In this document: positions 8,831 to 18,175 of the stretch, in pieces | How positions within the stretch are numbered: position 1 is the first letter of the stretch | How the letters are laid out: each line of letters starts with the position of its first letter | Origin: Bradyrhizobium stylosanthis | Lineage (GTDB): Bacteria > Pseudomonadota > Alphaproteobacteria > Rhizobiales > Xanthobacteraceae | Assembly: GCF_001641335.1 (NCBI RefSeq) | Contig: NZ_LVEM01000003.1 | Coordinates: 1,284,043-1,348,042 of the forward strand | Direction of reading: 5' to 3' | Length of the DNA stretch: 64,000 bases | Made by a program: the position numbers and the translations under genes | The notes under the pieces: model-generated | The model's input: only the letters and a program-made list of their open reading frames with translations | Databases searched by the model: none | Told to the model about the DNA's origin: nothing

Positions 8831-9580
8831 ATGGGCAAGCCAGTTGTAATTGTGGTCGGCGCGGACAAAGGCGGGGTGGGAAAAACGACCGTATCTCGCA
8901 CGCTTTTGGATTATTTTAGCGCGAATAATGTGCAAACCCGCGCATTCGATACCGAGTCGCCTCGCGGGACACTGAAGCGCTTTCACCCTGCGATTACCGA
9001 AATCGTCGACATGACGAGAACCGCGGACCAGATGAAGATCTTCGATACGCTGAACTCGGGCCTGTCCGTCACGGTCATCGACGTTCGAGCCGGACTGATG
9101 TCACCAGCCCTGGCGTCCCTACGAGACATCGGCTTTTTGGACGCCGCCCGATCAGGCCAACTCACCTTCGCCGTGTTTCATGTGTTGGGATCGTCCATCG
9201 CCTCGCTAGACGAGATCGCCGAAACAAGCGATTTCATGGGGGGCGCAAAATACTTCCTGGTCAAGAACTTCATCAACGACACCCAGTTCTTTCAGTGGGA
9301 TCAGTCGACCTACAATTCCTACTTCAACCGAATCAAAGACGCCACTGATCTGACCATCCCGAAACTTAACGAGATGGCCTATGAACAGGTCGAGGTCGCC
9401 TCTGTTCCGTTCGCCAATTTCGTTGCGAACAAGGGACAACACGAGGACGCCGCGAACTTCTCGTTTGTGTTGCGCGGTTACGTACGGCACTGGCTTGCCA
9501 ATGTCTGGAGCGAGTATGACCGGATTAACCTAACAGACCTCGCGGGCGCGAAGTCGGTGACCCGTGCGGGCGAAAGATAG
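8831..9580 (+). CDS. ParA/MipZ-like P-loop ATPase, first of a tandem pair
   Basis: ATG 8831 follows GAGAGGACTTGT. The 249-residue product has a deviant Walker A motif with the signature Lys, GADKGGVGKTTVSRTLLDYF (about residues 9-28). It also has a Walker A'-like FDTESPRG and a Walker B-like VTVIDVRAG. This is the ParA/MinD/MipZ superfamily of ATP-dependent dimerising switches. Its downstream neighbour shares the same order of segments (TEIVDMT... / VIDVRAG / GFLDAA), so the two are probably duplicates. No parB or parS accompanies them, so replicon partition is unlikely. A role in positioning or regulating something is possible but not shown. The adjacent genes are an acyl-CoA carboxylase and an acyl-CoA ligase. 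Confidence 0.8.
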   Translation: MGKPVVIVVGADKGGVGKTTVSRTLLDYFSANNVQTRAFDTESPRGTLKRFHPAITEIVDMTRTADQMKIFDTLNSGLSVTVIDVRAGLMSPALASLRDIGFLDAARSGQLTFAVFHVLGSSIASLDEIAETSDFMGGAKYFLVKNFINDTQFFQWDQSTYNSYFNRIKDATDLTIPKLNEMAYEQVEVASVPFANFVANKGQHEDAANFSFVLRGYVRHWLANVWSEYDRINLTDLAGAKSVTRAGER

Positions 9581-9594
9581 CCGCTTGCGGACCT

Positions 9595-10284
9595 ATGCGC
9601 ACTGGTTTGGCGATTTTGCCCACCCCCGTCTACATCATCTGCTCTGCAAGCCCGCAGGTCGGAAAGACACTGATTGCTCGGCTCTTGAGCGAATTCTTGC
9701 TGCTGAAGAACGGTGCGGTGCTCTCCTTCGACATCAACCTAAGGGAGCCGTCCTTGCTCGACTATCTCCCTTCCATCACAGAGACAGCGGATGTCACGGA
9801 TACCTATGGCAAGATGCAGCTAGTTGACCGACTTGTTCTAAACGACGGAGTGGCCAAGGTGATCGACCTTGGCTTCCACGCATTCGACGAGTTCTTCAAG
9901 ATGTGTGGCGAGATCGGCTTCCTGAGCGAGGCGATACAACAAAGGGTCGTACCAATCGTGCTATTCGTAGCGGATACTGACCGTGTCTCGGCACGTGCGC
10001 ATGAAATGCTGCGGCGGCTGATTCCGACGCAGATTCTGATCACCGTCCATAACGAATTCTTCGTCCGCGGCGACTTGTTCGAGGCCATGAACCAGGGCCG
10101 CGTCATCCGTTTGGCGGCACTGCCGGTATTTCTACATAACTACATCTGCCGACTAGGCCTGTCTTTCACCGGCTATCTACGCCATGAGAGGGACTCTACG
10201 TCGGAACTTCATCAGTGGATTCGGCAGAATTACACGATTTTTCGCGATATCGAAATGAGCGTGATCCCCCAATGGTCGTCGTGA
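9595..10284 (+). CDS. Second ParA-like P-loop protein, with altered nucleotide loop
   Basis: It starts 14 bp after the first ATPase gene and gives 229 residues. The P-loop reads SASPQVGKTLIARLL (about residues 18-32). GKT remains, but the signature KGG Lys of ParA proteins is missing. Segments parallel to the upstream paralogue follow: FDINLREPSLLDYLP, ITETADVTDTYGKMQLVDRLV, KVIDLGFHAFDEFF and GFLSEAIQQ. The missing signature Lys suggests it may bind ATP without efficient hydrolysis, and that the pair could work as a heterodimer. This is inference. No membrane segment is seen. The two genes almost certainly share a transcript. Confidence 0.72.
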   Translation: MRTGLAILPTPVYIICSASPQVGKTLIARLLSEFLLLKNGAVLSFDINLREPSLLDYLPSITETADVTDTYGKMQLVDRLVLNDGVAKVIDLGFHAFDEFFKMCGEIGFLSEAIQQRVVPIVLFVADTDRVSARAHEMLRRLIPTQILITVHNEFFVRGDLFEAMNQGRVIRLAALPVFLHNYICRLGLSFTGYLRHERDSTSELHQWIRQNYTIFRDIEMSVIPQWSS

Positions 10285-10559
10285 CACAGAACACAGGTGG
10301 TCCGAAGGCGGGAATTGGAGTCGATCTGTTGCGGCGAGGATGTAGAAATTGTCGGTGTGCCGAATACCTCTGATCCCAAACGCGGGTATAGCCAAATTCA
10401 CTCGCACGATTGCGTCTCAGCTCGAACACTTTGGCATGCAGTTTAGGTGCATTCGCCTGAGCGGCGTAACCCGGTCACGTCCTTTAACGGGTGCTGACAC
10501 GCATCGGCCCCGCCAATGAGGGCGAGCCGTCTCGGGACCTACGACACAGGGAATGACAA

Positions 10560-12095
10560 GTGAATCTCTCCACATTGATTGAGCGCAATGCAGCGTTCGC
10601 TCCTAGCAAAGCTGCGGTCAATTTTGAGGGCGGCACCTTAAGTTACGCCGACCTTAATGGACGCATCGGCCGGGCGGCACAAGCTCTACAAAGTGCGTTT
10701 GGCGTCAAGAGAGGCGACCGCGTCGCCATCCTGAGCCTCAACCGCCCCGAATATCTAGTTCTCCTCTACGCTTGTGCCCGGCTCGGGGCGATATTGGTTC
10801 CGTTGAATTGGCGATTGGCGGTGTCCGAGCAGCTTTTCATCCTGTCCAACGTTGGCGCCAAGGTTCTGGTCCTTGAGCAGGCCTTTGAAGCAGTTCTGCC
10901 GATTTTGTCGGATACGCTGCCCGATATTGCAACCGTAGGCTTCGGCTTTGCGTCTTGCAGAGCGTGCACGTGGGAGGGCTTGTTGGATCAAACAGAGGGA
11001 GACAGCCGCGATTCCTGCGCAGGCTTGGCCGACCCACTTCTGATCGTCTACACTTCAGGCACCACCGGCCGGCCGAAGGGAGCGGTGCTGCGCCAGGAGG
11101 CCTTGCTCTGGAATGGCGTGATGAGTCAACACATGCACGCCTTGACACCCGACGATCATGTGCTGACCGTCTTGCCGTTATTCCACGTCGGTGGGCTCAA
11201 CATTCAGACGACGCCTGCATTACATCTCGGCGCGACTGTCACGATCCATCCACGCTTCACGACTGAGGCTACCCTTGCCGCCCTCAAAGATGATCGCCCC
11301 ACTTTGACCGTGCTGGTGCCTGCGACCATCCAGGCCTTGACCGACAATCTCACGTGGTCCAGTACCGATCTTTCATCACTGAAGGCGATCTCCGTCGGCG
11401 CAACGACGGTGCCGCAGTATCTGGTTGATCGCCTGGTTGCCCGCCGCGTGCCAGTCCTCCAGGTGTACGGCGCCACGGAGACGAGCCCCATTGCGATTTA
11501 TACAAGGCTTGGCGGAGACCTTTCGCGAAAGGGCTCGACCGGCCTGCCCGGACTATGCTGTGAAGCGGTTGTCATGGATGATGCCGGCAATGAGTCGCCC
11601 GCAGGGACTCCTGGTGAGATCGTTGTACGCGGGCCCAACGTTTTGCAGGACTATTGGGGCAATCTTCCCGCCACGCGCGAGGCTATGCATGACGGGTGGT
11701 ACCGTACGGGCGACATCGCCCGTCGCGACGCCGACGGATACTTTTGGGTCCATGACCGTAAGAAAAACCTGATCATTTCCGGTGGAGAGAACATCTATCC
11801 GGCGGAGGTCGAGCGGGTACTTTTGGAGCATCCTGATGTTGCGGAATGCGCTGTGATTGGCCGACCCGATCCCCAATGGAATGAGGTGCCGATAGCCTAT
11901 GTGATCAGGCGGCCCGGATCCTTTGTAGACGCGGGAACACTCATAACGCATGTGCGATCGCATCTTGCGCGCTTCAAGGCTCCGCGCGAAATTCTCTTTC
12001 CGGAGGAATTGCCTAGAACGGCACTGGGCAAGGTTCAGCACGCTATACTCAAAAGACTGGATTCTCGATTAGATAAAAAGGATTTCGGCGACTGA
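10560..12095 (+). CDS. AMP-dependent acyl-CoA synthetase (fatty acid/acid-CoA ligase)
   Basis: GTG 10560 is preceded by AGGGA. The 511-residue product carries all core motifs of the ANL adenylating superfamily. These are YTSGTTGRPKGAV near residue 164, YGATETS near 301, YRTGDIARRDADGYFWV then DRKKNLIISGGENIYPAEVE near 380-416, and the C-terminal PRTALGKVQ with the catalytic Lys. It would activate a carboxylic acid to acyl-AMP and then the CoA thioester. Because an acyl-CoA carboxylase is encoded just upstream on the same strand, the ligase may supply its substrate; that is inference. The acid cannot be predicted. The gap to the ATPase pair is 275 bp, so a separate promoter is possible. Confidence 0.92.
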   Translation: MNLSTLIERNAAFAPSKAAVNFEGGTLSYADLNGRIGRAAQALQSAFGVKRGDRVAILSLNRPEYLVLLYACARLGAILVPLNWRLAVSEQLFILSNVGAKVLVLEQAFEAVLPILSDTLPDIATVGFGFASCRACTWEGLLDQTEGDSRDSCAGLADPLLIVYTSGTTGRPKGAVLRQEALLWNGVMSQHMHALTPDDHVLTVLPLFHVGGLNIQTTPALHLGATVTIHPRFTTEATLAALKDDRPTLTVLVPATIQALTDNLTWSSTDLSSLKAISVGATTVPQYLVDRLVARRVPVLQVYGATETSPIAIYTRLGGDLSRKGSTGLPGLCCEAVVMDDAGNESPAGTPGEIVVRGPNVLQDYWGNLPATREAMHDGWYRTGDIARRDADGYFWVHDRKKNLIISGGENIYPAEVERVLLEHPDVAECAVIGRPDPQWNEVPIAYVIRRPGSFVDAGTLITHVRSHLARFKAPREILFPEELPRTALGKVQHAILKRLDSRLDKKDFGD

Positions 12096-12968
12096 TGACC
12101 CCACTCTTGGAGTGGTCGCAATGCTGCCTGCGCCCTCGCCCTCGTGCGCTTCATCCGCGCGTGGTGGTCGCCCGCATGCGTCAAAAGAACCAGCGGGGCA
12201 TCTCAGTTTGCAGCGATCGCGTTTTGGCGCGGGGAAGAGCAATATTCCGGGCAGCCGTTGCCTCGGGCATTTTGGATAGTCGGCGAATCAACCATCGTTG
12301 AGCCAAGGATCAGATCGACTGCAGCTGTGTGTCACGAGTCATCACCGAGTTTTCGGGACGGAAGTTGACACAAGCGCGAAAGATATCAGGCGTTGTCGAT
12401 TTGTCGCTTCAACAAGCGCGCGAAGGCGCCACACATGCTCGGTATGAAGTCGGCCGAGGTTACTTGAAGAATTGCAGAGCAGAATGCACATAGACGGCCG
12501 GAGACTACTAGATACCCGTTCAAAACATCAGCTGCTTCGATATAGCTCGCGGATTACGGCAAGCAAAGAAAGCGAGCGCTCAGCAGCTTTCCAGGGAGGC
12601 GGCGACAGACCGTCATTGCGACCGACAATTTGACTTTCGAAAGGTGTGTCGATCTGAAGTAAGACCTACGTGCACGACCCGATTCCCTCTCATCCTGGGG
12701 CCGCTTGAAATATCATTGCCGCTGGCTGGCGTGACATTGATAGAATCGGGCCGTGTGTTGATGAGTTCGCACTCGCGCAGCAAAGGTCAATCGCCGCGAC
12801 AGACGGCGGCCCGCTTACTGAACAACGCAGTGGCCTCTGCCCTCCGTGCCAAAAGGGAGTAGCGAGCAGCTGAGACATGCAAATGTCTTGAGTTTTTCCG
12901 CAGCACTTCCGAAAGTCGCCTTGGTCGCCATCCCCCGAGGCCCATTTACCCAAACCTGAAAGATCCAC
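12096..12968. other. About 870 bp without a supported gene
   Basis: Only short overlapping frames occur, none with motifs. The region marks the transition from the intact carboxylase/ligase genes to a long tract of broken genes. Confidence 0.4.
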
Positions 12969-13619
12969 GTGATTCAGATTCCACCACCTAAGGGGCCCAC
13001 CATCCGACATTGCTTGTCCGATCGGAAACCGCCTTCCGACTCGGCTATACTGTCCTGCGCAAGGGAGTTGCGGGAATTCTACCACCGATACTCGAGGCTA
13101 GTTGACGGCATCTCGTTCGGCCGGTGGCAGCGCTGGCTCCTTCTCGAACCTGCTTCCGAAGTCCTGACGCTCGCTTTCGGCGGACTGCTCCTGTTGCTGG
13201 CGCTTGCCATTTCGACTGCTCGCTCCCGCTCCCAAGAGGAGTGTTTGAAGGCTTCCGATGTCACGGCTTGTCTTCTCGGCCAGTTGACCGATGCGACGGT
13301 TGGCGGGGGGATTGGCCGTGGCGTGCCGATCCTTCTTCAAGATTTGCCCGACGCGCAAATCAAGGCTACGCTCGCAACCGAGGATCGCCATCTTTATGAC
13401 TACGTCGGGATCGATATCCCACGAGCTCTCCACGCACTGCTGGTAGCGACGCAGAACGGCGCCCGTGATCAGGATGATTTCTCGATAAGCCAGCAAATCG
13501 CCCGAACTTTTCTTTTGAATCCCGGGCCGGCATTGGACACCCCATCAAGCAGGCGTTGCTTGCGGTTTGGCTTGAATGGAATCTGACAATGATGAAATTC
13601 TGAGACTCTATCTAAACTT
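12969..13619 (+). pseudogene. Penicillin-binding protein 1 (GT51 transglycosylase), N-terminal remnant
   Basis: The frame encodes the start of a class A penicillin-binding protein. A membrane helix (VLTLAFGGLLLLLALAI, about residues 64-80) is followed by the GT51 signature KATLATEDRHLYDYVG with its catalytic Glu and a relative of the second motif, SISQQIARTFLLN. After TFLLNPGPALDTP the homology moves to another frame (IKQALLAVWLEWNLTMM, then LRLYLNL), so there are at least two shifts. It ends abruptly where cyclase-related sequence of opposite strand begins. The transpeptidase half is absent. It cannot make an active peptidoglycan synthase. Confidence 0.8.
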
Positions 13620-14287
13620 GCGGCCGAGATAGCTGTCGAGCATCTGAGCAGCCGTCAAAAATAGAACCAGGCGGTAGATCGCTAGACCGAGCATTGGAAC
13701 CGATTCACGAAAACTGGTCAGATCGGCTTCCTCAACGCCTGCCGCACGATCGGTAACGATCGAAATCGCGGCCCCTGCTTTGGACGTCTCCGGAGAAAAC
13801 TCGACCAGAACATCGCGTAGTCGGTACCACCTTCGAAGCGAAGATCCCGCCGACTCGGGGGAACGTCGCATCCTTCGCCGAATTTGACTCCTTTTGATTG
13901 CAGCGCGAAAATCGGGCTCTGCTAAAACAATTCATCGGTCTCGGCGCCGTGAGGAGCCGCCTCGAGTTGGATCCCCCTGTCTCGCCGCCAATGCAGAGTC
14001 GCGCCACGAAATTGCAGACCGAGCGTCGGAATTGCGACGCTGACGCGCCACAAGGGGACTTCACCACGAACCAATGTACTGCGGACCCCGTCAAGCAAGT
14101 CTTCTGCTGAGTCGCTCGTCGTAGCGCATACACGAACCACCCAGGAAGGTCGACGATCTGATCTGGAGTCGCAGGCTTCGTCAAAAATCCTCGTGGATTG
14201 TACCGGTCTCGGAACGTAGCGGGCCATTATGCCCAATTGCAGCGCCCAAAGAAGCGAGAAGACGTGAGGCCGAAGCAAACGCAACAT
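13608..14287 (-). pseudogene. Class III adenylate/guanylate cyclase, N-terminal sensor region remnant
   Basis: Read from 14287 downward, pieces in two or three frames follow the order of the N-terminal region of rhizobial class III cyclases. They are GEVPLWRVSVAIPTLGLQFR, ATLHWRRDRGIQLE, then QSPIFALQSKG, FEGGTDYAMFWSSF, AAISIVTDRAAG, VPMLGLAIYRLVL and finally AAQMLDSYLGR. There is one stop after ETDELF and at least one shift near 13800-13870. The catalytic cyclase domain, which would follow YLGR, is missing. The fragment is joined at about 13620 to the penicillin-binding-protein remnant. No function is expected. Confidence 0.72.
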
Positions 14288-14375
14288 GCGTTCGTCTCAT
14301 CGAGTAGTGATCGTGACATTCTCGACGTGCCGCCCCCCTGCGGATCGCAGTCCTACTTTAGAGGGCGGCTGCCGT

Positions 14376-14531
14376 GCGGCATTCTCGTTCTACGCAGAAA
14401 ATGCTGAAATGAATCCTGACTTCCGCAAGATCTACGATGAATGGTCGAAGTTTCGCGAGGATATCGTGACCTGGTTCAGAGTAGCGGAGGCGAGCTTCGA
14501 CTCCAATCTATATAACCTCCAAAAGACCTAA
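14376..14531 (+). pseudogene. TRAP transporter substrate-binding protein (DctP-type), C-terminal tail
   Basis: The last about 50 residues match the end of TRAP-type periplasmic binding proteins: AAFSFYAENAEMNPDFRKIY, then DEWSKFREDIVTWFRVAE and ASFDSNLYNLQKT before a stop. Everything upstream, including signal peptide and ligand-binding lobes, is missing. It is a dead fragment. Confidence 0.65.
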
Positions 14532-14811
14532 TCAAAGTCTCAGGCTCGTCGCCAGCTTACTAAGTGGAGGTGTGAGACTGAGCACTGTCCTTTAATCAAT
14601 CCTCATTTGTGGAGCCGAAGTTCGGCCAACTTCGGCAGCAACGCCGGTTATGATCTTGCGCAATCACATCGGTGCGGCATCCGTATGAAACGACGCCGGC
14701 CATTACAACGATTTCCGAAATGCCAGGAAGCGGACTGCTGCGTCTCACGCGATAGATCGCTTTGTGAAATTGCTGTTGTCGACCTAGTATTGCTCGCTGT
14801 CCCTGTAGTGC

Positions 14812-15215
14812 GCGGCTACGAGCAAGAGCCAGACAATCGCGCATATGATCACCAATTGCCTTGCCCACCAGAAGACAGCGCTGTTCGTGTCGCAGAAGAC
14901 GGCGGCGCTGGAGGTCGTGAGGCATCGCATGCACGCGATCGGGCTCGGCAACTACAGCCTCGAAGTCCATTCGACCAAGGCCCAGAAGTCGAGGGTGCTC
15001 GAGCAGCTTGCCGCCGCCCGGCGCGAGCGCAATCTTGTCACCGAAGAGCATTGGTCGACTGCCGCCAGCGAACCGAAGCGGCGGCGCGACCAGCTGAACA
15101 CGCTTGTCTCTGCGCTGCATCGGCGCCGCCGTACCCCGATTGGAACGGTGTATTTGCCACTGCTCGATATTGGCGGGCAGAACGCCCTGACCACCTCAAG
15201 CGCCAGTTCGGCGAC
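14812..15215 (+). pseudogene. Superfamily I DNA helicase (DUF4011/DUF3320 type), internal fragment
   Basis: The frame reads SKSQTIAHMITNCLAHQKTA and continues LFVSQKTAALEVVRHRMHAI and LEVHSTKAQKSRVLEQL. This is the stretch right after the Walker A loop of large restriction/defence-like SF1 helicases. The loop itself is damaged: the expected GTGKS reads ATSKS. The rest of the more than 1500-residue protein is absent. Homology fades after about 15150. It is a relic, possibly of a former defence gene. Confidence 0.65.
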
Positions 15216-15793
15216 TCAAATCTGCTCGCGACGATTAGGAACAACTTCGCATGTCACCATCCAAAGAGTGACGACGTCCAGGACGCGTCTTGCACCGCTG
15301 CGGATGATCAGCGATTCGACGAGCCGTGGTGCTTTTACTTCTCCCAACATGGTTACAACACCATGTTTATACAGTCCGACTTGATCATCAGCCAGGGATT
15401 TTTCGAGCGGTACGAATCCAAGATTCTGTGGACGGTCAGCGAAGACTGATTAAAGAAGTGACGGACGCTGCAAACAATCTGTTGGAGTTTGCTAAATCGT
15501 TCACCAAAGCCGTATGGCTCAAGCATTTCGGCGACGAAATCATTTGCGACAGATTGTTCGACGTTGTCCACGCTCCCATTGTCGACGATGTCATTCTCCT
15601 CTTTTTCGTGACCTTACCGTAGGCGCCGCCGCTTGGCCCGAAGACTGGCATTTAGGAGCCAACGGGATTAGGAACCGTCGCTTGCGCTGCCAGGGTCAGC
15701 CAATCGTCAACCTCTCGGCTCGCCGCCGCGGTAAGCTCCACCAAAGAGCGCCTGCAGCGTGTAGGCTAGCACGCCGCATTTTTTGCGTGTAGC
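15216..15793. other. No assignable gene
   Basis: One stretch (about 15326-15449, plus) reads FYFSQHGYNTMFIQSDLIIS and IISQGFFERYESKILWTVSE, and a following frame reads VTDAANNLLEFAKSFTKAVW. Both look protein-like, but I cannot place them. They are probably tails of decayed genes. Confidence 0.3.
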
Positions 15794-16413
15794 TCATGAG
15801 TTAATGACTCCTCCACAGAGCTTCTTCAAGATCCAGCGCCACAACTCATGAACTTCCGCCGAGGCTCTTCCCTCTTGCGCAAGCTCGGTCACGCCTAATG
15901 CTCCCCCAAGCGCGTCCTGGTGATCATTGCGTTGCCCAACATCGGGAAGCGCAAGCACACCAAGCGAATTTAGCGACGTTGCAGCTTCACTCAAGCGGCA
16001 GCCCCGCGGTCAAAAGCAAATCGGCGGTTGTGCCTACGAATAGCAATCAGCGTCGGTATCGCAGCTTCGATATCGGCGGGACTCGGACGCACCGGGATCA
16101 GGCAAAGATCGGCCCTCGCGATGGCGTGTATAGCTAGTGCATTGCTAGTGGCGGCCGTATCGATGACCGTAGGCCTGATCCTCTCAGCTTCGAGGCTAGC
16201 GAGCGCCCCTTCCATTTCGGCAGGATCGCAGACCTCAACGATACGCGGATAGGGATGGCCACGTCGCTCTTTCTATTTAGCGATCGTGCCTTGTGGATCC
16301 GCCTCGACAATTGCGACGCGCTCGCCGTTCGGCATGGCGGCGACTGCAATTACGACCGCCAGCGTGCTCTTGCCGCTTCCGCCTTTTTGGGTGACCAGAG
16401 CGAGAACATACAT
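15794..16413 (-). pseudogene. parA: ParA-type partition ATPase, broken
   Basis: From ATG 16413 (AGGAAG upstream) the frame reads YVLALVTQKGGSGKSTLAVV with a perfect ParA Walker A, then VAIVEADPQGTIAK, then an in-frame TAG at 16273-16275. The same frame continues KERRGHPYPRIVEV, PTVIDTAATSNALAIHAI and ADLCLIPVRPSPADIEAAIP. The stop probably replaces a Trp codon (KWKERR). A later frameshift near 15990-16010 leads to LSEAATSLNSLGVLALPDVG and a C-terminal ELWRWILKKLCG. A plasmid or integrative-element origin is likely. A remnant of a ParB-like partner lies 3 kb to the right. Confidence 0.85.
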
Positions 16414-16567
16414 CTCCTGCGCTTCCTGGTTGACCATGACATGAAACGACGAATCGTCAAAAGCCCCGCTCAAGATGGACATAACGCACAACCACAGCGA
16501 GGGCGTTTTCCGCGGTCGAAGGGAGATTGATGCCATGTGCAAGCTCATTCTCGCGCCTCATACATCC

Positions 16568-17149
16568 TCAACGTTCTGGAAAATGGCATGCATTGTTAAT
16601 GCTAGCTTGAGACAGGAGCAACGCGCAAAGGCTTTCGGGGTCTCTATGTGAAATAGACGCAAAATCGAAAACCCGGCATTTGTCTCTTACGACCGCAGCT
16701 CCACCTTTCAAGTAGAGCAGCACGCTATTCCACACACGGACGACTTGGCCCGTGACCAGGTCGAATGCATCAAACTTGGATTCATTCAGGACGCCTGCGA
16801 AAGCGAGATTCGCGTCGGCCATTGAAATCAGACCAACTGCCCTGAGCTTCCAGGCAAACAGCGAGTTCGCTATTAGGCGGCGATATCCGATTTGACCGCC
16901 GACCGTGCCGCCGGTCGCATTATGGTACCCCATGTCAACGGGCGGAGCGACGACCACGCCGTCGGCGTTGACCGTTTCCCAACATTGATGAGCGGAGAAG
17001 CCGCCGCCATTGATGCCGATGTAGAAGCCGCTCCAATCATGACTTGGAATGACCGGCGGGGAGGCTTTGACGTGGGGCTTCGCGGCAAGAACAGCGGCAG
17101 AGGCGGCCAGCGCGATGAAAGCTATCGCACCCAGCAAGACTCTATTCAT
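16568..17149 (-). pseudogene. Outer-membrane beta-barrel protein (Omp25/Omp31-like), truncated
   Basis: ATG 17149 opens a signal peptide (MNRVLLGAIAFIALAASAAV, cleavage near VLAA). The family hallmark DWSGFYIGINGGG follows, then GGTVGGQIGYRR, FDAFDLVTGQVVRVWNSVLL and YLKGGAAVV. In this family 60-80 further residues forming the last strands and a terminal aromatic residue should follow. Here the sequence departs into SHRDPESLCALLLSQAS and stops at 193 residues. Insertion in the outer membrane should therefore fail. It could still be expressed, so truncated gene is an alternative name. Confidence 0.75.
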
Positions 17150-17514
17150 TCTTAATCCAGCTTCACATCTGTTGCCGCTGACGATTGCCATTTGACCATC
17201 TTCTCCATCAACTCCCAAGGTTGATAGGTTGATAGTTGACTGAGCTTCAGCAAGGGCACGTCACGCCGTCGGTGCATGCTGTCTGCCAACTAGTTTCGCC
17301 CACCTTGTGTCCTTCAGAGCCCGCTGAGCGTGGGGTTGCGTATTGTTGTAGTCAGCGCCTCTAATCACAAGCCGAGCCGGTCACAAAGCTCCCCATTGCG
17401 GAGTCTCGCCCGCCTCGCGCCAAGATGCACGCGCCCACCCTCGCATGACGAAAGCGGCTGGCTATCCCCTAGCAAGACGGCCTCCGCTCGATGAATCGTA
17501 CCTGTACATCTCAG
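17150..17514. other. No gene recognised
   Basis: This is the upstream side of the truncated barrel gene and the decayed start of IS material. No promoter or motif could be assigned. Confidence 0.35.
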
Positions 17515-17680
17515 TTTGCAACCCTTGCGCCCCGATCGCTCCAGCGGATGAAGCGATTGTAAAGCGTCTTGTGCGGACCGTAGCCCTTCGGTGCGTCCTT
17601 CCACTGCAGACCGTTGTGAATAACATAGACGATACCACTGACAACGCGGCGGTCGTCGACCCTCGGCACGCCATGCGCCA
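17515..17680 (-). pseudogene. IS5-family transposase, N-terminal fragment
   Basis: The minus strand encodes VPRVDDRRVVSGIVYVIHNG, then LQWKDAPKGYGPHKTLYNRF and IRWSDRG. This is the conserved N-terminal region of IS5-family (IS427-like) transposases. The DDE catalytic region is absent, and neighbouring sequence leaves the family on both sides. Confidence 0.8.
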
Positions 17681-17739
17681 ACGTAAAACACGGCGATATG
17701 CGCGCGCGCCAGCCTCGACTTTCTCGGAGCTCTGATCGC

Positions 17740-18175
17740 GGCGTTCCCTACAAGATCCACACGGTGCTCACCGACAATGGAATCCAGTTCACCTTCCGTG
17801 CCACACCATGCGGACAGCCCGGCGGCAAGATACGTGACACATATGTCGACATGCGATGCCAGGACAACGGGTTATAAGATTGGCTGACCAAGATTAAGCA
17901 TCCGTGGATTAATGGCCAGGTCGAGCGAAACTGCACGAAGGAAGCGACCGTCCAACGCGACCATTACGATCGACACGATCAGCTCAAATCTCACCCTGCC
18001 GACTTCATCACCGCCTACAACTACGCTCGGCGGCTGAAGAGCCTGAAGGGCCTCACATCCTACGAATGCATGTGCAAATGCTGGACTTCCCAGCCCGAAC
18101 GGTTCAAACTCAACCCGCTCCAGCAAATGCCGGAACTAAGCAGCACCGCCACACCTCCGCTGTAAGCCAAGCCTG
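17740..18175 (+). pseudogene. IS481-family transposase, C-terminal fragment
   Basis: The plus strand reads KIHTVLTDNGIQFTF (with the catalytic Asp). After a small shift and an in-frame TAA near 17875 it reads DWLTKIKHPWINGQVERNC (with the catalytic Glu). It then reads RDHYDRHDQLKSHPADFITA, YNYARRLKSLKGLTSYECMC and TSQPERFKLNPLQQMP. This is the C-terminal half of an IS481-type transposase. A further copy of its tail occurs at 58440-58560. Confidence 0.85.

Noticed and set aside
14607..15449. 280-codon plus-strand frame
   Set aside because: It is a shadow of the helicase fragment, whose true motifs are in another frame.
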